Shown here: piece after piece, positions 17,192 through 23,097 of the stretch | Position numbering within the stretch: position 1 is the stretch's first letter | Layout: each line of letters starts with the position of its first letter | Origin: Bacteroidota bacterium | Lineage (GTDB): Bacteria > Bacteroidota > Bacteroidia > Chitinophagales > Chitinophagaceae | NCBI GenBank assembly: GCA_013286835.1 | Contig: JABDEZ010000006.1 | Span: forward strand, 1-41,917 | Length of the DNA stretch: 41,917 bases | Direction of reading: 5' to 3' | Made by a program: the position numbers and the translations under genes | The notes under the pieces: generated by a model | Told to the model about the DNA's origin: nothing | Database searches by the model: none | The model's input: the letters and a program-made list of their open reading frames with translations, nothing else

Positions 17192-17261
17192 TGATAACCA
17201 CCCCTAATACTGCAAAGCTGCAATTCCTTTGCGGTAAAATTTCATCTATTTAATACTTTAA

Positions 17262-17284
17262 ATTAATGTTAAGTTAACATTAAT
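17262..17284. promoter_or_regulatory. 23-base near-perfect palindrome
   Basis: The arms ATTAATGTTAA (17262-17272) and TTAACATTAAT (17274-17284) are perfect reverse complements around a single G. It lies in the 220-base gap after the parA fragment, 128 bases before the small gene at 17412. With no loop it suits a dimeric DNA-binding protein rather than a hairpin. It does not resemble parS. Confidence 0.5.
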
Positions 17285-17411
17285 ACATATAGGATATTCC
17301 TGTCGCTTCAAAATTGTTAATAAAAAGTTAAAGTGTTTTTTTGTTTGATAGTGAGTTAAATACGCATTAACTTTATTCTACAGTTTTGTATCATTTCATT
17401 AATTTCTATTA

Positions 17412-17627
17412 ATGGCTAAAGGGAAAAATCATATGAGCGTTACGGATGAATATCAAATGATATTAGATAAATTCCAGGATTATAAGCGTCATGGGCATTT
17501 GCAACTTCGGTTTTCTTTAATCAACCCGGAGACTTCAGAAAAGCTTAGGGAGCATGGTTTTACCGTTACTGCTGTTAACGGGAACAACAAACTGGAGTAC
17601 GATATTGTGAGTCCTATTAAGCAATAA
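17412..17627 (+). CDS. Small hypothetical protein (71 residues)
   Basis: I do not recognise this protein. It is polar and soluble, with an N-terminal helix (SVTDEYQMILDKFQDYKRHG) followed by beta-like segments (LQLRFSLINPETSEKLREHGFTVTAVN and KLEYDIVSP). There is no signal peptide. The frame is preceded by an AT-rich region holding a 23-base palindrome. Reality as a gene is supported by amino-acid composition, an ATG after an A/T-rich leader and a close small ORF downstream. Function unknown. Confidence 0.6.
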   Translation: MAKGKNHMSVTDEYQMILDKFQDYKRHGHLQLRFSLINPETSEKLREHGFTVTAVNGNNKLEYDIVSPIKQ

Positions 17628-17639
17628 TGAATAAATAGT

Positions 17640-17762
17640 ATGTCTTATAGGTCGTCGAAGAGGAGAGCGCGTTTTAACGCCAAACTTTTTTATCGTGGGA
17701 TTTTATTTTTCTTAGCACTTGGCGTGATCTTTTATCTGAGCAACAGGATACTGCATGGCTAA
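17640..17762 (+). CDS. 40-residue single-span membrane protein
   Basis: ATG at 17640 to TAA at 17760-17762 gives a 40-residue peptide. The N-terminus is strongly basic (MSYRSSKRRARFNAKLFYRG) and is followed by one hydrophobic span (about 20-34), then SNRILHG. The positive-inside rule predicts a cytoplasmic N-terminus. It starts 12 bases after the stop of the preceding small gene, so the two may be one transcript. It may be missed by gene callers with a length cut-off. Function unknown. Confidence 0.55.
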   Translation: MSYRSSKRRARFNAKLFYRGILFFLALGVIFYLSNRILHG

Positions 17763-17800
17763 AGGTGCAGATAGCGGCAAAGACGCAAGTACGTGAAGAA

Positions 17801-18274
17801 TTAATTTACAATTTTATTGGCGCAGCAACTGCTTGCAAATGCCTCTGGTTTGGCCTTGAAGGCAAATCCCATGCCTAATATATATCCCATCGCTTCGCGC
17901 AAGGCCTCGTTACTTTTAAAATGAGGGCTGGTGTTTATATCTACATGCACCTCCATTTCAATATCGTAGCGATTAAAAAGATCGCAGAGTTCGTAGGCTA
18001 TTTCTATGCTTCTTGCCACCTCTACCAGCATTCTTTCTTTTATGGAGTAACTGGTGGTTGTCCTGTCGTTACAGATGAACATAAAGCCACCCTGTTTCTC
18101 GCGAAGGAAAACGATAACAGTAGCAAACTCGGTTTCCAGTCCCTTTACCTGTGAGTCTGTACCAATGCATACTTTTAGTTTATACCCTAAAGACGTTTCG
18201 CGTACAATGGCATCTTCCACTGCTTTTTTTATAGGTAATTTTAATGGCTCACCTTTAAAAGTCCTCCATAGCAT
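17801..18274 (-). CDS. YkuK/DUF458 RNase H-like protein
   Basis: The 157-residue cytoplasmic protein has the DUF458 signatures KVCIGTDSQVKG (about 34-45), with the Asp expected in an RNase H-type metal site, FATVIVFLREKQGG, ERMLVEVARSIEIA and VHVDINTSPHFKSN (about 109-122), a second acidic site. The family resembles RNase H/RuvC nucleases but its substrate is not established. The C-terminus (SSCCANKIVN) is short. It is convergent with the 40-residue membrane protein gene and divergent from the DUF2911 gene. Confidence 0.85.
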   Translation of the reverse strand: MLWRTFKGEPLKLPIKKAVEDAIVRETSLGYKLKVCIGTDSQVKGLETEFATVIVFLREKQGGFMFICNDRTTTSYSIKERMLVEVARSIEIAYELCDLFNRYDIEMEVHVDINTSPHFKSNEALREAMGYILGMGFAFKAKPEAFASSCCANKIVN

Positions 18275-18458
18275 ATGGATGCGTTTTAGTTCTATTAAAG
18301 ATACCGATATAATTGTTACATAATAATGAGATGTATGTTAACACATTATGAAATGCACATGTTATGAACACATCAAAAAAGAGATTTCTAAAGCAATTTT
18401 TGTGAGATGAAATGAGAATACTACGGTAGGGAATGCCTGTGATTAATCAATAAAGCAT

Positions 18459-18466
18459 TTACTTTG
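18459..18466 (+). promoter_or_regulatory. Candidate -7 element of the DUF2911 gene
   Basis: TTACTTTG matches seven of eight positions of TAnnTTTG, 18 bases before the ATG at 18485. No -33 TTG is seen at the expected spacing. Confidence 0.3.
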
Positions 18467-18484
18467 TAAAAAAAATACAGTACC

Positions 18485-18988
18485 ATGAAAAAAATAGCCT
18501 CATTTATTGCCATTGCCACACTAGCCGCAACAAGCGCGTTTGCCCAGGAAAAGACAGTAGCCAGCCCACGGGTAACAGCTAAGAGCGAAAACGTGGCTAT
18601 ATCTTATGGCCAACCATCTAAAAAAGGACGTGAAATATTTGGCGGCCTGGTACCTTACGGACAAGTATGGCGCACAGGCGCTAATGAAGCCACAGAGATC
18701 ACTTTTAGCAAGGTGACCAAATTTGGTGGTAAGACAGTAAAGCCGGGTACCTACACTTTGTTTACCACACCTGAAAAGAATGAGTGGACCATTATACTGA
18801 ACAACAAGCTGAAACAATGGGGGTCTTTTAAGTACGATGAAATAAAGAAGAATGATGTACTGCATGTAACTGTGCCAGTGCAACAATTGAATGCACCTGT
18901 TGAAAAGCTGACCATTAACGTGACCGATGCCAGCCTGAATATACAATGGGATAAGACAGGTGTGACTGTACCGATGTCTGTAGAATAA
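18485..18988 (+). CDS. DUF2911 exported protein
   Basis: The 167-residue protein has a signal peptide (cleaved at SAFA-QE, about residue 20). The core matches DUF2911: SPRVTAKSENVAISYGQPSKKGREIFGGLVPYGQVWRTGANEATEI, then GKTVKPGTYTLFTTPEKNEWTIILN and WGSFKYDE. DUF2911 proteins are small periplasmic or surface beta-proteins common in Bacteroidota; no activity is established. It is monocistronic, with a strong terminator 25 bases after its stop. Confidence 0.9.
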   Translation: MKKIASFIAIATLAATSAFAQEKTVASPRVTAKSENVAISYGQPSKKGREIFGGLVPYGQVWRTGANEATEITFSKVTKFGGKTVKPGTYTLFTTPEKNEWTIILNNKLKQWGSFKYDEIKKNDVLHVTVPVQQLNAPVEKLTINVTDASLNIQWDKTGVTVPMSVE

Positions 18989-19013
18989 GAATCGGATTTC
19001 TATTAAGATATTG

Positions 19014-19037
19014 AGCCTGCATAATTGCAGGCTTTTT
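19014..19037 (+). terminator. Rho-independent terminator after the DUF2911 gene
   Basis: AGCCTGC (19014-19020) pairs with GCAGGCT (19027-19033) around ATAATT and is followed by TTTTTGTTTT. This is a textbook intrinsic terminator. Confidence 0.9.
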
Positions 19038-19106
19038 GTTTTGCTGCAATTGTGTGGTGTTGGGAGGGCATTTGGGAAGCTCCAAATTCATTACCATGAT
19101 TTTTAA

Positions 19107-19114
19107 TTATTTTG
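19107..19114 (+). promoter_or_regulatory. Candidate -7 element of the flavin-reductase-like gene
   Basis: TTATTTTG (seven of eight TAnnTTTG positions) ends five bases before the ATG at 19120, a layout like that of the box at 2013-2020. It supports the shorter start of the following gene. Confidence 0.3.
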
Positions 19115-19119
19115 CAGCC

Positions 19120-20001
19120 ATGAAGATAGTACCCGGCGAGATAAAGACCGCTCAATTACATGCCTACTTATTAGGCTCTATAGCACCCCGACCTATATGT
19201 TTTGCAAGTACGATAGATAGTGAAGGAAATGCTAACCTATCGCCCTTTAGTTTCTTTAACGTATTTGGCAGCAAGCCCCCCGTACTTATATTCTCTCCGG
19301 CGCGGAGAGTAAGGGATAATACGATTAAGCATACCCTTGAGAATGTATATGCCACGAAGGAAGTGGTGATAAACGTTGTCAACTATAATATAGTACAGCA
19401 AACAAGCCTGGCGAGTTGTGAATATCCGAAGAACGTAAATGAGTTTCAGAAGGCTGGGTTTACCCCCATAGCCTCTGATATAGTAAAACCGTTCAGGGTA
19501 AAGGAATCGCCGGTGCAGCTGGAGTGCAAAGTATTGCAAGTAGTAGAGACAGGACAGGAAGGCGGTGCAGGAAACCTGGTGATATGTGAGGTAGTGTGTA
19601 TGCACATAGATGATAACATACTGGATGCAGAAGGCAGGATAGATCCGCATAAAATAGATCTGGTGGCACGCATGGGTGGCGATTATTATTGTCGTGCATC
19701 TGGAGCGGCTGTGTTTGAAGTAGCCAAACCTAATATGACCTGTGGAGTAGGTGTGGATGCATTGCCGGCGCATATACGCAACAGCGGAATTTTAACAGGG
19801 AATAACCTTGGCCTGTTGGGAAATGTGACGGCAGTACCTGTAGTTGCTGATGTGCTGTATGATGACAGGCTAGTGAGCATCATGCGTGAATATGAAGATA
19901 ATGAAACAGCAAGAAAGAACGCGTTGCATATATATGCCAAAGAATTGCTGGATACTGCAGAGGTAGAAAAAGCCTGGCAGGTGCTGATGGCAGGTGAATA
20001 A
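19120..20001 (+). CDS. Flavin reductase-like domain protein (DIM6/NTAB family)
   Basis: Using the ATG at 19120 the protein has 293 residues. The frame is open upstream to an ATG at 19036, but that codon follows directly on the preceding terminator and adds unconserved residues. The flavin-binding split-barrel domain occupies about 1-200: GSIAPRPICFASTIDSEGNANLSPFSFFN (FMN-binding region), PPVLIFSPARR, DNTIKHTLENV and ESPVQLECKVLQV. Such proteins bind FMN and use NAD(P)H or act as oxygen-dependent enzymes; the substrate here is unknown. It precedes paaA on the same strand but is separated by a terminator-like hairpin. It is not PaaE: it lacks a 2Fe-2S ferredoxin domain. Confidence 0.85.
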   Translation: MKIVPGEIKTAQLHAYLLGSIAPRPICFASTIDSEGNANLSPFSFFNVFGSKPPVLIFSPARRVRDNTIKHTLENVYATKEVVINVVNYNIVQQTSLASCEYPKNVNEFQKAGFTPIASDIVKPFRVKESPVQLECKVLQVVETGQEGGAGNLVICEVVCMHIDDNILDAEGRIDPHKIDLVARMGGDYYCRASGAAVFEVAKPNMTCGVGVDALPAHIRNSGILTGNNLGLLGNVTAVPVVADVLYDDRLVSIMREYEDNETARKNALHIYAKELLDTAEVEKAWQVLMAGE

Positions 20002-20052
20002 GGTGGGGCTTAAAAGGACACGATATTTAACAATTGAATGCTGTAATTGACT

Positions 20053-20094
20053 GAACCACAAACGTTGCCGAAAAGGCATGTTTGCGGTTTTCTT
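20053..20094 (+). terminator. Terminator between the flavin-reductase-like gene and paaA
   Basis: GAACCACAAAC (from 20053) pairs with GTTTGCGGTTT (to 20090) with one mismatch; an inner GCC/GGC stem closes a GAAA-type loop. A short T run (20088-20091) follows. It lies 50 bases after the stop at 20001 and suggests paaA has its own promoter in the next 35 bases. Confidence 0.6.
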
Positions 20095-20126
20095 AGTATA
20101 TTTACAGCCACAAAACATTTTATCAG

Positions 20127-21074
20127 ATGACAGTGCATTCGTTCCAGGAACACTTTGATGAGAAGATGGACAAAGACCAGGCCATAGAGGCTAAGGACTG
20201 GATGCCGGATGACTACCGGAAAACGCTGATACGCCAGATAGCCCAACATGCACATAGTGAAATAGTGGGAATGCTGCCTGAAGGTAACTGGATAACCCGT
20301 GCACCTAACCTGCGCCGCAAAGCTATATTGCTTGCAAAAGTGCAGGATGAAGCAGGACACGGACTTTATTTATATAGTGCTGCTGAAAGCCTGGGCATCA
20401 GTCGCGATGATATGATGGAGCAGCTGCATAGCGGCAAGCAAAAATATTCTTCCATTTTTAATTACCCCACTATATCGTGGGCAGATATGGGTGCTGTGGG
20501 CTGGCTGGTAGATGGCGCTGCCATTATGAACCAGGTGCCGCTTTGCCGGACATCGTACGGGCCATATGCGCGTGCTATGGTACGCATATGCAAGGAAGAG
20601 AGTTTCCATCAACGCCAGGGATATGAAATAATGCTGACCCTTGCCAACGGTACGGAAATGCAGAAGAAAATGGCGCAGGATTCATTGAACCGCTGGTGGT
20701 GGCCATCGCTAATGATGTTTGGGCCGCCGGATGCAGACAGTCCGCATACAGAACAAAGTATGCGCTGGCGCATAAAACGTTTTACCAATGATGAACTGAG
20801 GCAGCGTTTTGTAGATGTAACTGTGGAACAAGCTCGTATATTAGGACTGACCATACCTGATAAAGACCTGAAGTGGAATGAAGCCACAGGCCACTATGAT
20901 TTTGGCACACCTGATTGGAACGAATTCTATAACATACTTAAAGGTAACGGCCCATGCAACAAGGAGCGATTGGATGTACGCAGAAAGGCATGGGAAGAAG
21001 GGCAATGGGTGCGCGAAGCCGCATTGGCATACAGCGATAAACGCAGGCAACGGAAAGAAAAAAAGGCAGCATAA
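20127..21074 (+). CDS. paaA: Phenylacetyl-CoA 1,2-epoxidase catalytic subunit PaaA
   Basis: The 315-residue di-iron monooxygenase subunit epoxidises the ring of phenylacetyl-CoA in aerobic phenylacetate breakdown, with PaaB, PaaC and the reductase PaaE. Iron ligands are visible in [15 protein letters not shown] (Glu45), [13 protein letters not shown] (Glu75, His78) and [15 protein letters not shown]. The hallmark segments [38 protein letters not shown] and [19 protein letters not shown] are present. Length fits. It is the first gene of a paaA-paaB-paaC set; an intrinsic-terminator-like hairpin lies between it and paaB. Confidence 0.95.
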   Translation: MTVHSFQEHFDEKMDKDQAIEAKDWMPDDYRKTLIRQIAQHAHSEIVGMLPEGNWITRAPNLRRKAILLAKVQDEAGHGLYLYSAAESLGISRDDMMEQLHSGKQKYSSIFNYPTISWADMGAVGWLVDGAAIMNQVPLCRTSYGPYARAMVRICKEESFHQRQGYEIMLTLANGTEMQKKMAQDSLNRWWWPSLMMFGPPDADSPHTEQSMRWRIKRFTNDELRQRFVDVTVEQARILGLTIPDKDLKWNEATGHYDFGTPDWNEFYNILKGNGPCNKERLDVRRKAWEEGQWVREAALAYSDKRRQRKEKKAA

Positions 21075-21082
21075 ATATACCG

Positions 21083-21141
21083 GCAACGGCTACAGGAACA
21101 AAAGCCATATTGGCTGTTATTTGTAGCCGTTGCTGTTTTTT
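21083..21141 (+). terminator. Strong hairpin with T-tract between paaA and paaB
   Basis: GCAACGGCTACA (21083-21094) and TGTAGCCGTTGC (21122-21133) form a perfect 12-base stem; a nested AGCCA/TGGCT stem (21103-21107 with 21111-21115) lies in the loop. TGTTTTTT follows. It begins nine bases after the paaA stop and would end or reduce transcription before paaB. Confidence 0.65.
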
Positions 21142-21164
21142 GTAAATAGTAATTGTAAACAGGT

Positions 21165-21467
21165 ATGTCACAAAAAGCAGACAGTAAAAGGGAATGGCCC
21201 CTTTGGGAAGTTTTTATACGCAGTAAAGCAGGGCTTGACCACAAGCATGCAGGCAGCCTGCATGCCGCAGATGCAGACATGGCAATAGAAAATGCACGCG
21301 ATGTATATACCAGGCGTATGGAAGGGATAAGCATATGGGTGGTGGAAAGTAAATACATACATGCATCTGACCCGGGAGATGCTGAAATACTGTACGAGCC
21401 TGCAAATGATAAAATATACAGGCACCCTACGTTTTACAATTTGCCAGATGAGTTGACGCATATGTAA
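21165..21467 (+). CDS. paaB: Phenylacetyl-CoA epoxidase subunit PaaB
   Basis: The 100-residue protein matches PaaB, the small structural subunit of the epoxidase: EWPLWEVFIRSKAGLDHKHAGSLHAADADMAIENARDVYTRR, GISIWVVESKYIHASDPGDAE and YRHPTFYNLPDELTHM. It has no cofactor of its own; it is thought to help assemble PaaAC. It lies 90 bases after paaA, across the hairpin, and 38 bases before paaC. Confidence 0.95.
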   Translation: MSQKADSKREWPLWEVFIRSKAGLDHKHAGSLHAADADMAIENARDVYTRRMEGISIWVVESKYIHASDPGDAEILYEPANDKIYRHPTFYNLPDELTHM

Positions 21468-21505
21468 CAATATTGCTTCAATTAGTTATTCAATAAAACA
21501 TCCTG

Positions 21506-22327
21506 ATGAGTAAAGAACTTATAAAATATACCCTGCAGATAGCTGATAATGCACTTGTGATAGGCCACAGGTTGAGTGAATGGTGCGGGCACGGACCAGT
21601 GCTGGAGCAGGACATAGCCATAACTAATATGGCCCTTGACCACCTGGGACAGGCACGTAACCTATACCAGTATGCGGCATCGTTGTTTAACGAGTTGGCG
21701 CCTGATGAGCAGATGCAACTTTTTGCGAGTACTGCCTTACAGAATAAAGTTGCAGAAGGCAAGCCAATAGATGAAGACGACCTGGCTTACTTGCGCGACA
21801 GCTGGGATTTTTATAATACCATGCTTGTTGAAATGCCTAATAATGATTGGGCATACACTATTGCACGATCTTTTATTTACGACACATATAATCACCTGTT
21901 TTACACAAAATTGCTGAGCAGTGCAGATGAAAGCCTTGCTGCAATAGCTGAAAAATCTTTGAAGGAAGTGGATTATCACATGCGCTGGAGCAGCGAATGG
22001 GTGATACGCCTGGGCGATGGTACTGAAGAAAGTACACGCCGCATGCAAGCCACCATAAATGACCTATGGGCATATAGTGGTGAGTTGATGATAATGAATG
22101 ACACTGATAAATGGGCATTACAGCATAATATAGGCACAGACCTGGAACAAATAAGGGCAGACTGGAAGTTGAGGACGAGTGCTGTACTTAATGAAGCAAC
22201 CTTGCAAATACCAGCCGACGGATGGATGCATACCGGAGGAAAAAATGGCCGACATACAGAACATCTTGGCTATGTGCTTGCCGAACTGCAATTTATGCAA
22301 CGCGCATATCCCGGCATGGCATGGTAG
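21506..22327 (+). CDS. paaC: Phenylacetyl-CoA epoxidase structural subunit PaaC
   Basis: The 273-residue protein matches PaaC: YTLQIADNALVIGHRLSEWCGHGPVLEQDIAITNMALDHLGQARNLY at the N-terminus, DDLAYLRDSW, LVEMPNNDWAYTIARSFIYDTY, LKEVDYHMRWSSEWVIRLGDGTEES and HTGGKNGRHTEHLGYVLAELQFMQRAYPGMAW at the end. PaaC is a ferritin-fold subunit without a working di-iron site that pairs with PaaA. In most operons paaD and paaE follow; here the next gene, 65 bases on, is a glycosyltransferase. Confidence 0.95.
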   Translation: MSKELIKYTLQIADNALVIGHRLSEWCGHGPVLEQDIAITNMALDHLGQARNLYQYAASLFNELAPDEQMQLFASTALQNKVAEGKPIDEDDLAYLRDSWDFYNTMLVEMPNNDWAYTIARSFIYDTYNHLFYTKLLSSADESLAAIAEKSLKEVDYHMRWSSEWVIRLGDGTEESTRRMQATINDLWAYSGELMIMNDTDKWALQHNIGTDLEQIRADWKLRTSAVLNEATLQIPADGWMHTGGKNGRHTEHLGYVLAELQFMQRAYPGMAW

Positions 22328-22391
22328 ATATTTATGCACCTAAAGTCAAAAGCATGTATTTTTAAGGCCTAATGTATATGCCTGACCGAGA

Positions 22392-23090
22392 ATGCCCGTT
22401 TCCATAGTTTTACCCTGCTATAACCCACCACAGGGATGGGCTGAAAATATTGTGCACCAGTATGGGTTGCTCAGTGCATTGTTAGCACAGGCGCCGGAAC
22501 TGATAGTAGTGCAGGATGGCCAGAGTAAAGGAGTAAGTGATATAGATATTGAGCTGTTGCAAACGGGAATACCTTCTTTACAACTTATTGTATCGCCGAT
22601 AAATAAAGGTAAAGGACACGCACTACGGGAAGGAATAGCGCAGGCTAACGGTGATATTATTATATACACAGACATTGACTTTCCCTATACCAATGAGAGT
22701 TTGTATAAAATTTACAGTGCCCTGCAAAACAATATATGTGATATAGCGGTAGGTGTAAAAGATGCAGCTTACTATGAGAAAGTACCCAGGCTGCGCCGTA
22801 TCATTTCAAAATTCTTGCAGTTCTTCATCCGTCTTTTTTTATCTATACCCATTACTGATACCCAATGCGGGCTTAAAGGGTTTAAGGCGGATATAAAATC
22901 TGTGTTCCTCGCTACAACGATCAACAGATACCTGTTTGACCTGGAGTTTATACGGAATGCATCTAAAAGTGGGAAGTACCGCATTAGCGCCATACCGGTG
23001 AGCTTGAACCCCGGTGTGCACTTCCGCCCCATGAATTATAAGGTGCTGCTGCCGGAAATTGTTAATTTCATAAAAATTTTATTGCGCTAA
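22392..23090 (+). CDS. GT2-family glycosyltransferase (polyprenyl-phosphate sugar synthase-like)
   Basis: The 232-residue cytoplasmic, membrane-associated enzyme has the GT-A pattern: VSIVLPCYNPPQGW at the N-terminus, NKGKGHALREGIAQANGD, the metal-binding TDIDFP (DxD type), DTQCGLKGFKAD and INRYLFDLEFIRNA. This is the layout of dolichyl/polyprenyl-phosphate mannose or glucose synthases. It lacks the C-terminal membrane helices of ArnC-like enzymes. The frame of the ATG at 22372 is different, so 22392 is used. A multi-span GT-C-like protein begins seven bases later, which suggests the pair makes and then uses a lipid-linked sugar (inference). Confidence 0.85.
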   Translation: MPVSIVLPCYNPPQGWAENIVHQYGLLSALLAQAPELIVVQDGQSKGVSDIDIELLQTGIPSLQLIVSPINKGKGHALREGIAQANGDIIIYTDIDFPYTNESLYKIYSALQNNICDIAVGVKDAAYYEKVPRLRRIISKFLQFFIRLFLSIPITDTQCGLKGFKADIKSVFLATTINRYLFDLEFIRNASKSGKYRISAIPVSLNPGVHFRPMNYKVLLPEIVNFIKILLR

Positions 23091-23097
23091 GCCAGGT

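Noticed and set aside
17262-17284. parS centromere site for the nearby ParA
   Set aside because: The palindrome does not resemble the conserved parS core (GTTTCACGTGAAAC type), and no parB is present.
18311-18364. Further TGTTA operator before the DUF2911 gene
   Set aside because: The three TGTTA words (18314, 18336, 18360) are 22 and 24 bases apart, not at 10-base steps, so they do not match the array near the two-component genes.
19036-19119. Longer N-terminus for the flavin-reductase-like protein
   Set aside because: The upstream ATG directly follows the T-tract of the preceding terminator, the added residues are unconserved, and a -7-like box sits just before the ATG at 19120.
19120-20001. 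PaaE reductase
   Set aside because: The protein has a flavin split-barrel and no 2Fe-2S ferredoxin domain, so it cannot be PaaE.
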